64,000 nucleotides of DNA from CAYVQE01 sp964633205 (GTDB lineage: Bacteria; Myxococcota; B64-G9): positions 24,828-88,827 of the forward strand of contig CAZWFN010000006.1 of NCBI GenBank assembly GCA_964633205.1, in the 5' to 3' direction. Below the pieces are notes generated by a model. It did no database searches. It had not been told where the DNA came from and was given only the letters and a program-made list of their open reading frames with translations. A program made the position numbers and the translations under genes. Of this stretch, positions 42,832 to 51,332 are shown piece by piece (the first letter of the stretch is position 1; every line of letters starts with the position of its first letter).

Positions 42832-45480
42832 GTGACCGGTTTGGCTGACAAGTACCACCCGAAGCTGATCGAGCCCAAGTGGCAGCGGACCTGGGAGGAT
42901 CGCGGCGTGTTCGCCGCCGATCGCCACGGCGATCGGCCGCCGTTCTACGTGCTCGAGATGTTTCCCTACCCATCGGGCAACCTGCACATGGGCCACGTGC
43001 GGGTCTACGTCATCGGCGACCTGCTGGCCCGCTTCTATCGCATGCGGGGCTGTGCCGTGATGCACCCGATGGGTTGGGACGCGCTGGGCCTGCCGGCCGA
43101 GAACGCCGCCCTGCGCGACGGCGTGCCACCGGCCGAACGGACCCGGGCCAACATCGAGGCGGTCAAGGCCCAGATGCGCATGCTGGGGCTGAGCTTCGAC
43201 TGGTCGCGCGAGGTCGCCACCAGCGACCCGGCCTACTACCGCTGGAACCAGTGGTTCTTCCTGCGCATGCTCGAACGCGACCTGGTCTATCGGCGCACCG
43301 CGCTGGCCAACTGGTGCACCTCCTGCCAGACGGTGCTGGCCAACGAGCAGGTCGTCGAGGCCAACCGCTGCGAGCGCTGCGGCGCCACCGTGATCCAGCG
43401 CGAGATCCCGGACTGGGCCATGCGCATCACCCGCTACGCCGACCAGCTGCTCGACGATCTCGACCGGCTCGAGCACTGGCCCGAGCGGGTGGTCACCATG
43501 CAGCGCAACTGGATCGGCCGCAGCCACGGCGCCGAGCTGTCTTTCCCCATCGCCGACAGCGATCTCGAGCCGATGCGGGTGTTCACCACCCGGGCCGACA
43601 CCGTCTACGGCGCCACCTACATGGTGCTGGCGCCGGAGCATCCGGCCGTGCCCGAGCTGACCAGCGACGCCCAACGCGAGGCGGTCACCGCCTTTATCGA
43701 GCGCATGTCCAAGGTCGACAAGGTGGTGCGCACCGACGCCGAGACCGAGAAGGAGGGCGTGTTCACCGGCGCTTACGCCGTCAACCCGTTCACCCACGAA
43801 CGGATTCCAATCTGGATCGCCAACTTCGTGCTGGCCGGCTATGGCACCGGTGCGGTGATGAGCGTGCCGGCCCACGACCAGCGCGACTTCGAGTTCGCCA
43901 CCAAGTACGACATCCCCATCCGGCTGGTCGTCCAGCCGCCGCCCGAGCAGGAGCGCAGCCTGGTCGAGCACCAGCTCGAGCAGGCCTACGTCGACGACGG
44001 GGTGCTGGCCGCCTCCGGCGAGCACACCGGCAAGACCTCGGCCCGGGCGCGGCGGGACATCGCGGCGGTGGCCGCCGCCGCCGGCCAGGGTGGCCCGGCG
44101 GTCAACTACCACCTGCGCGACTGGGGCATCTCCCGCCAGCGTTTCTGGGGCACGCCGATTCCCATCATCCACTGCCAGCGCTGCGGCGCGGTGCCGGTGC
44201 CCGATGAGGACCTGCCGGTGGTGCTGCCGCCCGAGGCGCCGCTGACCGGAACCGGCGAGGCTCCCCTGGCCAAGGTGCCCGAGTTCTACGCGGTCGACTG
44301 CCCGCGCTGCGGCGCTGCGGCACGGCGCGACACCGATACCATGGACACCTTCGTCGACTCGGCCTGGTACTTCGCGCGCTACCTGGATCCGCACAACGAA
44401 CGGTTGCCGTTCGACCGCGCACTGGCCGACCGCTGGCTGCCGGTGGACATCTACGTCGGCGGCCCCGAGCACGCGGTCATGCACCTGCTCTACTTCCGGT
44501 TCTGGTACAAGGTGATGCGCGATCTGGGGCTGGTGGCCGGCGACGAGCCGGCCGACCGCTTGCTGACCCAGGGCATGGTGGTGCGCAACTCCTACCGCTG
44601 TCAGGAGCACGGCTACCGGGCCACCGAGGATGTCGATTTGTCCGATCCGCAGCAGCCGCGCTGCGCCGCCTGCGGCCGCGAATTGCAGGTGCAGCTCGAA
44701 AAGATGTCCAAGTCCAAGCTCAACGGGGTCAGCCCGGAGGCCATGTTCGAGCACTACGGCGCCGACACCGCCCGCCTGTTCTGCCTGTTCGCGGCGCCGC
44801 CCGAGCGGGACATCGACTGGAGCGACTCCGGGGTGGCCGGCTGCTACAACTTTTTGCGCCGGGTGTGGACCTTCTTCGTCCAGCACCGGGAGCGCTTCGA
44901 CGCGCTGCGCACCCTCGACGGCCCGGTCGATGAGTCGCTGCTGGATGCCGAACTGGTCAAGCTGCACCGGCTGGTCCACCGCACCATACAGCGGGTGACC
45001 CGCGACGTGGCCGAGCAGTTCCAGTTCAATACCGCCATCGCCGCGTTGATGGAGCTGCTCAATGCCACCCGCGCCTTCGATTCCTTGCCGCCGGCGGCCG
45101 AGCAGAACCCCGACGATTCGGCCCAACGCGAGGCGCTGCGGCTGCTCGGCTGGACCATGCGCAGCCTGACCTTGATGCTGGCGCCCTTCGCCAGCCACCT
45201 GGCCGAGGAGCTGTGGGCCGGCATGGGAGGCGAAGGCCTGGCCTGCGATCAGCCCTGGCCCGCGTTCGATCCGGCGGCCACGGTGGAGGACGTGATCACC
45301 ATCGCGGTACAAGTCAACGGCAAGCTGCGCTCCACGGTCGAGGTGGCGCGGGACGCCGGCAAGGAAGATCTCGAACGGGCGGCCAAGGCCGACGAGAAGG
45401 TGCAGAAGTGGCTGGAGGGCAAGACCATTCGCCGGGTGATCGCGGTGCCGGGCCGGCTGGTCAACATCGTGGTCGGCTGA
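42832..45480 (+). CDS. leuS: Leucyl-tRNA synthetase
   Basis: An 882-residue class I synthetase. HIGH motif is FPYPSGNLHMGHVRVY, the CxxC zinc pair region is NWCTSCQTVLANEQV, editing-domain motifs (TTRADTVYGATYMVLAPEHP) and the KMSKSKLNG loop are intact. GTG 42832 is chosen as start because GGAGG lies about nine bases upstream and family N-termini (LADKYHPKLIEPKWQ) begin just there. It charges tRNA-Leu. leuS-lptE-holA is the same order as in enterobacteria. Confidence 0.95.
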   Translation: MTGLADKYHPKLIEPKWQRTWEDRGVFAADRHGDRPPFYVLEMFPYPSGNLHMGHVRVYVIGDLLARFYRMRGCAVMHPMGWDALGLPAENAALRDGVPPAERTRANIEAVKAQMRMLGLSFDWSREVATSDPAYYRWNQWFFLRMLERDLVYRRTALANWCTSCQTVLANEQVVEANRCERCGATVIQREIPDWAMRITRYADQLLDDLDRLEHWPERVVTMQRNWIGRSHGAELSFPIADSDLEPMRVFTTRADTVYGATYMVLAPEHPAVPELTSDAQREAVTAFIERMSKVDKVVRTDAETEKEGVFTGAYAVNPFTHERIPIWIANFVLAGYGTGAVMSVPAHDQRDFEFATKYDIPIRLVVQPPPEQERSLVEHQLEQAYVDDGVLAASGEHTGKTSARARRDIAAVAAAAGQGGPAVNYHLRDWGISRQRFWGTPIPIIHCQRCGAVPVPDEDLPVVLPPEAPLTGTGEAPLAKVPEFYAVDCPRCGAAARRDTDTMDTFVDSAWYFARYLDPHNERLPFDRALADRWLPVDIYVGGPEHAVMHLLYFRFWYKVMRDLGLVAGDEPADRLLTQGMVVRNSYRCQEHGYRATEDVDLSDPQQPRCAACGRELQVQLEKMSKSKLNGVSPEAMFEHYGADTARLFCLFAAPPERDIDWSDSGVAGCYNFLRRVWTFFVQHRERFDALRTLDGPVDESLLDAELVKLHRLVHRTIQRVTRDVAEQFQFNTAIAALMELLNATRAFDSLPPAAEQNPDDSAQREALRLLGWTMRSLTLMLAPFASHLAEELWAGMGGEGLACDQPWPAFDPAATVEDVITIAVQVNGKLRSTVEVARDAGKEDLERAAKADEKVQKWLEGKTIRRVIAVPGRLVNIVVG

Positions 45481-46010
45481 GCGGCCGGCGCCCGCTGCGC
45501 TGGCCCGCGCTGGCGCTGTTGCTGGGTGGGCTGCTGCCGGGTTGCGGCTACCGCTTCGCCACCGGCGAGGCCCGGCTGGACGAAGGCGGGCGCCGGCTGG
45601 CCATTCCCCTGGCCGAGCACCGCACCACCGAGGCCTGGCCGGCCGCCCACTTCACCCGGGCCCTGCGGCGCGAGGCGGCCCGGGCCGGCTTGCAGCTGGT
45701 CCCGGCCGACCGCACCGGGCCCGGCTGCCCGGCGCTGTGGTCCCGGGTGCTGGCGGCCGAGGCGGTACCGCGGGCGGTGGCGGTGCGCGGGGGGCGCTAC
45801 CGCACCCGCGAGCAGGAGGTGCGGGTGGTGGTCGAGATGGCGCTTCGCGGCCCGGACGGGGCGGTGCCGCCCTGGCGCTTGGACGAGCGCGTGTCATACC
45901 TGTCGGCCCCCGATTTGCGCGGTACCGAGGCCAACCGCCAGCTGGCCGTGCGCCGCGCTCTGGCGCGGCTGGCCCGGCGAGCGGTCGACCGCCTGGTGGG
46001 GAGGTTCTGA
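45477..46010 (+). CDS. lptE: LptE outer-membrane LPS assembly lipoprotein
   Basis: A 177-residue lipoprotein. The signal LSGRRPLRWPALALLLGG ends at an LLPGC lipobox, followed by the LptE-typical GYRFATGEARL. The predicted start is CTG 45477 because no ATG, GTG or TTG lies in frame near it; this makes CTGA overlap the leuS stop. It would plug the LptD barrel and aid LPS insertion in the outer membrane. The context (leuS upstream, holA immediately downstream) matches that of lptE in enterobacteria. Confidence 0.8.
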   Translation: MSGRRPLRWPALALLLGGLLPGCGYRFATGEARLDEGGRRLAIPLAEHRTTEAWPAAHFTRALRREAARAGLQLVPADRTGPGCPALWSRVLAAEAVPRAVAVRGGRYRTREQEVRVVVEMALRGPDGAVPPWRLDERVSYLSAPDLRGTEANRQLAVRRALARLARRAVDRLVGRF

Positions 46011-47069
46011 ATGGACGTCACCGAACTGGGCCGGAGGCTGCGCGCGGACGAGCCGGCCGCGGCCTACCTGATCTGCGGCGAGGAGGGCGCGCTGGTCGAT
46101 CGCGCCCTGGGGTTGATTTCCGAGCGCGTGCTGGCCGCCGTCGCTCAACCCGATCTGGCGCTGAGCCGGCTGGATGGCCGCGACAGCACCGCGGCCGAGG
46201 TCGAGTCGGCCGCCCGGACGGGCTCGCTGTTCGGGGGCCGGCGGCTGATCGTGCTGCGCGACGCCCAATCCCTGGGGGCCGAGGAACAGAAACGCCTGGC
46301 GGCTTACCTGGCCGAACCGGTGCCCACCACCAGCCTGGTGCTGGTGGTCCGCGGCGCCGGTCCGACGACCCGTGACCCGCGGCGCTCCAAGGCGGCCAAG
46401 GCGGCGCGGGCCTACAAGAAGGCGGTCGAAAAGGGCGGCGGCGTGTTCGTCGACTGCCCGCGGCCCAGGCCCCGCGAGCTGCCGCGGTTGGCCGAGCAGC
46501 TGCTCGAGCAAGGCGGCTTGCAGGTGGATCGAGACGGTCTCTACGCCCTGGTCGAAGCCATCGGCGAGGATCTGGGAGCGTTGGATCAGGCCATCGAAAA
46601 ACTGGCCTTGTACAAGGGCGGCCAGGGCCGGGTGGGCGCTGCCGATGTGGCCGAGGTGGTGGCCGATACCCGCAGCCAGTCGGTGTTCGATCTGACCGAT
46701 GCCGCGGCCGAGGGCCGTTTGCGCCAGGCGCTGGTGGGGCTGCGCCGGATGCTGCGCGACGGCGAGAGTCCGTTGTCGTTGCTCGGCCACCTGGCGCGCC
46801 ACTTTCGCAACCTGGCCCGGGTCCAGGCCCTGGCGCAGCGGGGCGAGGGGACGGACTCCATTCGCCAGGCGCTGGGGCTGCACCCGTTCGTGGTCAAGAA
46901 ATCGCTCAAGCAGGCCCGGCGCTTCTCGCCCGCCGGCTTGGCCCGCCGACTGCAACAACTCGGCTCAGCCGACCGCCAGCTCAAGAGCAGCGGTTTGGCG
47001 GATGCGCTGGTGCTGGAGCTTCTGGTGCGCCAGCTATGTGAGCGTGGGGGCGCTCGGCGCGGGCGGTGA
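46011..47069 (+). CDS. holA: DNA polymerase III delta subunit
   Basis: A 352-residue HolA protein with AAA-like fold but no Walker A ATP site. Family regions are seen: YLICGEEGALVDRAL, SLFGGRRLIVLRDAQSL, LPRLAEQLLEQGGL, and the C-terminal helical LRQALVGLRRMLRDGESPL to SADRQLKSSG. HolA opens the beta clamp. It follows lptE with no gap and the ATG at 46011 fits. It is convergent with rpsT. Confidence 0.9.
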   Translation: MDVTELGRRLRADEPAAAYLICGEEGALVDRALGLISERVLAAVAQPDLALSRLDGRDSTAAEVESAARTGSLFGGRRLIVLRDAQSLGAEEQKRLAAYLAEPVPTTSLVLVVRGAGPTTRDPRRSKAAKAARAYKKAVEKGGGVFVDCPRPRPRELPRLAEQLLEQGGLQVDRDGLYALVEAIGEDLGALDQAIEKLALYKGGQGRVGAADVAEVVADTRSQSVFDLTDAAAEGRLRQALVGLRRMLRDGESPLSLLGHLARHFRNLARVQALAQRGEGTDSIRQALGLHPFVVKKSLKQARRFSPAGLARRLQQLGSADRQLKSSGLADALVLELLVRQLCERGGARRGR

Positions 47070-47102
47070 GCGCGCGGACGGGTGGGGCGTGAATCGCGGC
47101 CG

Positions 47103-47375
47103 CTAGGAGCGCTCGAAGGCCCGGTGCACCATGCGGTGCAGCCGGGCCACCTTGCGCGCGGCGGTGTTGCGGTGGAACACGCCCTTGGTTCGGGCGCGCA
47201 TCACCTGCGACACGGCGCCGGTCAACAGCTGCTGGGTGCTGTCCTGATCCTTGTCCTGGATGGCTTTTTCCAGCTTGCGCGTCGCGGTCAGCACCCGCGA
47301 CCGCCGGGCTGCGTTGCGGGCCTTGCGCTTGAGGCTCTGCCGGTGGCGCTTCTTCGCCGAGGGGTGATTGGCCAC
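47103..47375 (-). CDS. rpsT: 30S ribosomal protein S20
   Basis: A 90-residue S20: MANHPSAKKRHRQSLKRKAR is the classical N-terminus and the rest (KLEKAIQDKD, KGVFHRNTAARKVARLHRMV) is helical and basic. It binds 16S rRNA early in assembly. The start is GTG 47375, which gives the conserved MANHP start and has GGAGG eight bases before it. It is convergent with holA. Confidence 0.95.
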   Translation of the reverse strand: MANHPSAKKRHRQSLKRKARNAARRSRVLTATRKLEKAIQDKDQDSTQQLLTGAVSQVMRARTKGVFHRNTAARKVARLHRMVHRAFERS

Positions 47376-47479
47376 TGCTGCTACCCTCCATGCCGCGGTC
47401 GCTGCCGCGGCTGAATCGCTCCTGTCAGTGCCGGACCGCAGGCCGCGTTGCGGCCCCGGTCTCCGGCGTGAGGGCGTAT

Positions 47480-47509
47480 CTACTACCGCGGGTGGCCGGC
47501 GCTTGTCAA
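47480..47509 (-). promoter_or_regulatory. Promoter of rpsT
   Basis: Minus strand TTGACA (47504-47509), 18 bases, TAGTAG (47480-47485). The leader to the GTG start would be about 90-95 bases, long enough for S20 autoregulation. Confidence 0.5.
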
Positions 47510-47739
47510 GCAAAATGGGCCACTCCATGGTTCTCTGGCATCGTGTCGCGGCCGGCCGGGGTCCGCAAGCGCCCGACCGGCGCGGTGGACAGACGCCGAT
47601 TGGAGGCAGGACCGCATCGCCCGCCGTCCCGAGCGGGACAGTGATGATCAGAGCCGCGCCGAACTGGGTTTTGCTCTCCCCCGGGCCGGTCTCGGCTTTG
47701 GATGGCGGGCGCTTGCGGGGCACCGGCGGCGCAGTCCGT

Positions 47740-48030
47740 TGTGGCTGTAGTGCCAAGGCCGCCGGGTTGTGGAAAACTGACTGCTGGAGTCCGGTTTGAC
47801 CACAGTTCACAGCCCGATCCGGCCCGATCGGCAGCCTGTCACCGAAATGGGGGGGTGGATGGGGATTGTTTGGATTGAATTGTCTGTAATGTTTGACTTT
47901 CTCTGATGACTCGATTATGTGCAATTCGTGGCAAATGCGTAACCCCCGGGGGCTTGCCGACCTTTCTCACAACGCTTCCCACAGGTTTTCCACATTTTCT
48001 GTTGGAAAGCCGGATCCGGGGTGGTAGCCG
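47740..48030. other. AT-richer region with DnaA-box-like sites (possible oriC)
   Basis: Within a gene-free stretch of about 660 bases between rpsT and mazG, TTTTCCACA occurs at 47986-47994 (plus) and 47768-47776 (minus), with weaker relatives at 47796-47804 and 47963-47971. The 75 bases 47862-47937 are much richer in A/T than the genome (GATTGTTTGGATTGAATTGT). This fits a replication origin, but dnaA/dnaN are not nearby. Confidence 0.35.
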
Positions 48031-48037
48031 GGCTGGA

Positions 48038-48823
48038 TCAGGGCTGTTTTGCGGCCGCGGCGAGACGGGCCTTGGCCTCCTGCCACAGGGCCTCGAGCGC
48101 ATCGATGCCGGCCTGGCGCAGGTCGATGCCGCGCTCGTCCGCCAGCCGCTCGACCAGGGCGAAACGGCGCCGGAAACGCTGGTTGGCCTGGCGCAGAGCG
48201 TCCTCCGCATCGAGGTCCAGGTGGCGGGCCAGGTTGGTGGCGGCGAAGAGCAGGTCGCCGATCTCCCAGGCCAGCGCGGCCTGCCGCTCGGCGTCCGGCG
48301 CCGCGTCCAGGGCCTGCTCGAGCTCGCCGATCTCCTCGTGCAGCTTTTCGCGCACCGCCTGGGGGCCATCCCAGTCGAAGCCGACCCGGGCGGCTCGCTG
48401 GCTGAGCTTCTGGGCGGCCAACAGGCCGGGCAGGCTGGCGGGCACGCCGTCCAGAGCACCGGCGGGCGGCGACCCGTCGTCGCGGTGCTTCTCCTGGCGT
48501 TTGATGCGTTCCCAGTGGACCACCACGTCAGCGGCGCTGGCTGCTGATTCCTCCCCGAACACGTGCGGATGGCGGCGCACCAGCTTGCGGCACAGGCCGT
48601 CGACCACGTCGCGGGCGTCGAAGTCGCCGCGTTCGGCCGCCAGCTGGCTCTGGAACACGATCTGCAGCAGCAAATCGCCTAGCTCCTCGCAGTGTTGGTC
48701 CGGATCGCCGCCGTCCATGGCCTCGAGCAGCTCGTAGGCCTCCTCGATCAGGTAGGGCCGCAGGCTTTGCAGCGTCTGCTCGCGATCCCAGGGGCAGCCG
48801 TCGGGCGCGCGCAGCCGGGCCAT
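48038..48823 (-). CDS. mazG: MazG-type NTP pyrophosphohydrolase
   Basis: A 261-residue MazG with two repeats: REQTLQSLRPYLIEEAYELL (Mg-binding ExxE) with EELGDLLLQIVF, and later REKLHEEIGELEQALDA with EIGDLLFAATNLARHL. It clears non-canonical or (d)NTP pools. Conserved MazG residues (YSFDDLIAI) lie just upstream of the ATG at 48823, so the real start is probably further up, at CTG 48871 or a rarer codon near 48865; a GGAGG at 48872-48876 sits right before that CTG. A strong tRNA terminator lies directly above. Confidence 0.85.
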   Translation of the reverse strand: MARLRAPDGCPWDREQTLQSLRPYLIEEAYELLEAMDGGDPDQHCEELGDLLLQIVFQSQLAAERGDFDARDVVDGLCRKLVRRHPHVFGEESAASAADVVVHWERIKRQEKHRDDGSPPAGALDGVPASLPGLLAAQKLSQRAARVGFDWDGPQAVREKLHEEIGELEQALDAAPDAERQAALAWEIGDLLFAATNLARHLDLDAEDALRQANQRFRRRFALVERLADERGIDLRQAGIDALEALWQEAKARLAAAAKQP

Positions 48824-48876
48824 GATGGCGATCAGGTCGTCGAAGCTGTACGGCGCCGGGGCGATGGGCAGCCTCC

Positions 48877-48913
48877 AAAAGAAAAAGGGCCGCCGGGGAT
48901 TTCCCGGCGGCCC
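48877..48913 (-). terminator. Rho-independent terminator of the tRNA operon
   Basis: GGGCCGCCGGG (48887-48897) and CCCGGCGGCCC (48903-48913) form a perfect 11-bp stem, loop GATTT on the plus strand, followed on the minus strand by TTTTTCTTTT. It ends directly before the mazG ribosome site. Confidence 0.85.
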
Positions 48914-48918
48914 GCTGA

Positions 48919-48991
48919 TGACCCCAAGGGGACTTGAACCCCTGTTCCCGGATTGAGAGCCCGGTGTCCTAGACCGCTAGACGATGGGGCC
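48919..48991 (-). tRNA. tRNA-Glu (CTC)
   Basis: A complete cloverleaf: acceptor GGCCCCA pairs with TGGGGTC, discriminator A. Anticodon stem CCGGG/TCCGG with a CTCTCAA loop gives anticodon CTC for GAG. CCA is not encoded. It forms a unit with tRNA-Thr and ends at the terminator above mazG. Confidence 0.95.
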
Positions 48992-49014
48992 TGAATGGCA
49001 GCGCCAATTTTCAA

Positions 49015-49087
49015 AGCCGACGAGCGGACTTGAACCGCTGGCCTGCTGATTACGAATCAGCTGCTCTACCAACTGAGCTACGTCGGC
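49015..49087 (-). tRNA. tRNA-Thr (CGT)
   Basis: A complete cloverleaf with acceptor GCCGACG/CGTCGGC and discriminator T. The anticodon stem GCTGA/TCAGC flanks TTCGTAA, giving anticodon CGT for ACG. CCA is not encoded. It is first in a two-tRNA unit. Confidence 0.95.
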
Positions 49088-49126
49088 CTGTCAACGATCC
49101 GCATTCCTGCTCGCGCAGCGGAGCGG

Positions 49127-49156
49127 TTTTTACCCGTTCGGCCCAGTCCCTGTCAA
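49127..49156 (-). promoter_or_regulatory. Promoter of the tRNA-Thr/Glu operon (inside thiC 3-prime end)
   Basis: Minus strand TTGACA (49151-49156), 18 bases, TAAAAA (49127-49132); start of transcription near 49120, about 33 bases before tRNA-Thr. It overlaps the last codons of thiC, whose stop is at 49130-49132. Confidence 0.6.
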
Positions 49157-50500
49157 GTCCTTTTGCACCTGATTCGGCTGTGGTGCCTCTTCGCTTCCCG
49201 CCTCGACTTCCGCCTCGGCCGCCTCGCGCTGGACCTTGATGGCGCAGAACTCGCCGCACATCGAGCAGACGCTGTCGTCGGTCGACGGCGGCGCCTCGGC
49301 GCGCACCCGGCGGGCCAGCTCCGGGTCGATGGCCAGCCCGTACATCTGCTCCCAGTCCAGCGCGTGGCGGCTGGAAGCCATGGCGCGCTCGGCCGCCAGC
49401 GCCGGCGGACGGCGCTGGGCCAGCTCGCCGGCCACCGCGGCGATGCGCGATGCGGTCACGCCTTGGCGCACATCCTCCTCGTCGGGCAAGCGCAGGTGCT
49501 CGGCCGGCGTGACGTAGCACAAGAAGTCCGCTCCGGCCCAGGCGGCCACCGCCCCGCCGATGGCGCCGGTGATGTGGTCGTAGCCGGGGGCCCGGTCGGT
49601 CACCAGCGGGCCCAGAACGTAGAACGGCGCCCCGTGGCAAAGGCGTTTCTCGAGCTGCACGTTGGCAGCGACCTGATCGAGCGGCACGTGGCCGGGACCT
49701 TCGATCATGGCCTGGACCCCGGCCTCCAGCGCGCGCTGTTGCAGCTCGCCCAGCGTGATCAGCTCGTGCAGCTGGGCCCGGTCGGTGGCGTCGGCGGTGG
49801 CGCCGGGCCGGAAGCCGTCGCCCAGCGACAGGGTGGCGTCGTAGCCGCGACACAGCTCGAGCAGCCGGTCGAAGCCGGTGTAGAGCGGGTTGTCGCGCTG
49901 GTTGTAGCGCATCCAGGCCACCGTCAGCGCACCGCCGCGCGAGACCACGTCCATCAGGCGGCCCTCGCTGCGCATGCGCTCCAGGCTGGCCAGGGTCACT
50001 CCGCAGTGGACCGTCAAGAAGTCCACCCCGCTGCGCAGGTGATCCTCGACCACGGCGAACAGGTCGTCTTCGGTCATCAGGCAGAAGGAGCTGTGGTCGT
50101 CGAGCGCCCGGGCGGCCGCTTCGTAGATCGGCACCGTGCCCAGCGGCACCGGTGCGGCGCGCATCACCTGGGCCCGGATGGCGGCCAGGTCGCCCCCGGT
50201 CGACAGGTCCATGACCGTGTGGGCGCCGGCGGCCACCGCGGCGCGGGCTTTGCGTACCTCGCCGGCCACGTCCAGCGCATCGCGCGAGGTGCCGATGTTG
50301 GCGTTGATCTTGATCGCCAGCTCGCGGCCGATGCCCAGCGGCGCGATGTCGCTGCGCCGGCGGTTGCGGGTGATGACCACCTCGCCGGCGGCCAGCCGCT
50401 CGGCGAGCTGCTCGGCGGCCAGTCCCTCCGCTTCGGCCACCTGGCGCAGCTCGTCGCTGATATCGCCCCTGCGGGCGCTTTCGATGCGTGTCGTCGTCAT
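49130..50500 (-). CDS. thiC: Phosphomethylpyrimidine synthase
   Basis: A 456-residue radical-SAM-like iron-sulphur enzyme that turns aminoimidazole ribotide into HMP-P. The C-terminal cluster motif CSMCGEFCAIK (C-x2-C-x4-C) is intact, and core motifs (INANIGTSRDALDV, AHTVMDLSTGGDLAAI, IEGPGHVPLDQVAANVQL, GYDHITGAIGGAVAAWAGAD) are all present. The chosen ATG at 50500 is near a predicted promoter -10 and follows AGGGGC. No TPP riboswitch is visible upstream. Confidence 0.95.
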   Translation of the reverse strand: MTTTRIESARRGDISDELRQVAEAEGLAAEQLAERLAAGEVVITRNRRRSDIAPLGIGRELAIKINANIGTSRDALDVAGEVRKARAAVAAGAHTVMDLSTGGDLAAIRAQVMRAAPVPLGTVPIYEAAARALDDHSSFCLMTEDDLFAVVEDHLRSGVDFLTVHCGVTLASLERMRSEGRLMDVVSRGGALTVAWMRYNQRDNPLYTGFDRLLELCRGYDATLSLGDGFRPGATADATDRAQLHELITLGELQQRALEAGVQAMIEGPGHVPLDQVAANVQLEKRLCHGAPFYVLGPLVTDRAPGYDHITGAIGGAVAAWAGADFLCYVTPAEHLRLPDEEDVRQGVTASRIAAVAGELAQRRPPALAAERAMASSRHALDWEQMYGLAIDPELARRVRAEAPPSTDDSVCSMCGEFCAIKVQREAAEAEVEAGSEEAPQPNQVQKDLTGTGPNG

Positions 50501-50507
50501 GGGCCCC

Positions 50508-50536
50508 TGCTTAGCTCCGGTCCGGCCGCCTGTCAA
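50508..50536 (-). promoter_or_regulatory. Possible thiC promoter with very short leader
   Basis: Minus strand TTGACA (50531-50536), 17 bases, TAAGCA (50508-50513). If used, transcription would begin about one base before the ATG, giving an almost leaderless mRNA. The -10 match is weak. Confidence 0.35.
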
Positions 50537-50569
50537 CCACCGTCGGGTCGGCGGCGCCGGTGGCCGCCG

Positions 50570-50598
50570 TTGACAGCGGTGGCCGCTGCCGGTTAGCC
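50570..50598 (+). promoter_or_regulatory. Possible promoter of the Crp-family gene
   Basis: TTGACA (50570-50575), 17 bases, TTAGCC (50593-50598). It lies back-to-back with the thiC promoter and about 45 bases before the ATG. Confidence 0.4.
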
Positions 50599-50643
50599 TC
50601 GTTCGTACCCCGTACCGATGGCCCATTCGCCGGGAGCCTGGTC

Positions 50644-51327
50644 ATGGCCACTTTGAGGCTGCGCGAGCTGTTCAAGCGGGTGTCCATCTTCGCCAATGTC
50701 GACGATGCGGCGCTCGATCGGCTGGGCGACCTGGCCATCTCCAAAGACTACGCCAAGAACACCCAGGTCTGCGGTCAGGACGAGCCCGGTGATTCGATGT
50801 TCATCATCGCCAGCGGCCGGGTGCGGGTGGTGCTCTACGGCGAGAACGGCAAGGAGATCACCCTGACCTACTTCAGCCAGGGGGAGTTCTTCGGCGAGAT
50901 GAGCCTGCTCGACGAGCAGCCGCGCTCGGCCAACGTGATCACCACCGAGGACTCGACCTTGTTGGTGCTCAAGCGCGACTCCTTCTTGCTGCACCTGACC
51001 GAGAGCCCGGCCACCGGCATCAACGTGATGGTCGAGCTGAGCCGGCGGCTGCGCAAGGCCGATGCCATCATCGGCAACCTGGCCCTGCTCGACGTCTACG
51101 GGCGGGTGGCCCGGCTGCTGCTCGAGCTGAGCGAGACCGACGGTGAGCCCGTCGAGGGCGGCACCCTGATCCGCCGCCGGCCCACCCAACAGGACATCGC
51201 CAGCATGGTCAACTCCTCACGCGAGACCGTCTCGCGGGTGCTCGGCGAGCTACAGCGCCGCGGGCTGTTGCTGATGGACGGCAAGCAGGTGGTGCTGCGG
51301 CCCCGGTTCTATCGCGAGGTCGGCTGA
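50644..51327 (+). CDS. Crp/Fnr-family transcription regulator
   Basis: A 227-residue regulator. The cyclic-nucleotide fold is seen at residues ~10-125 (SIFANVDDAALDRLGD, GDSMFIIASGRVRVVLYGE, GEFFGEMSLLDEQPRSANV with the phosphate-binding GE and R), the long dimer helix and the C-terminal HTH (TQQDIASMVNSSRETVSRVL). It has no N-terminal Fnr Cys cluster. It probably binds cAMP or c-di-GMP. The gene mlaF starts five bases downstream and may be in the same operon. Confidence 0.9.
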   Translation: MATLRLRELFKRVSIFANVDDAALDRLGDLAISKDYAKNTQVCGQDEPGDSMFIIASGRVRVVLYGENGKEITLTYFSQGEFFGEMSLLDEQPRSANVITTEDSTLLVLKRDSFLLHLTESPATGINVMVELSRRLRKADAIIGNLALLDVYGRVARLLLELSETDGEPVEGGTLIRRRPTQQDIASMVNSSRETVSRVLGELQRRGLLLMDGKQVVLRPRFYREVG

Positions 51328-51332
51328 ACCGC

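Noticed and set aside
50501..50643. TPP riboswitch upstream of thiC
   Set aside because: The CUGAGA and ACCUGAU-type core motifs are missing and the predicted leader is too short.
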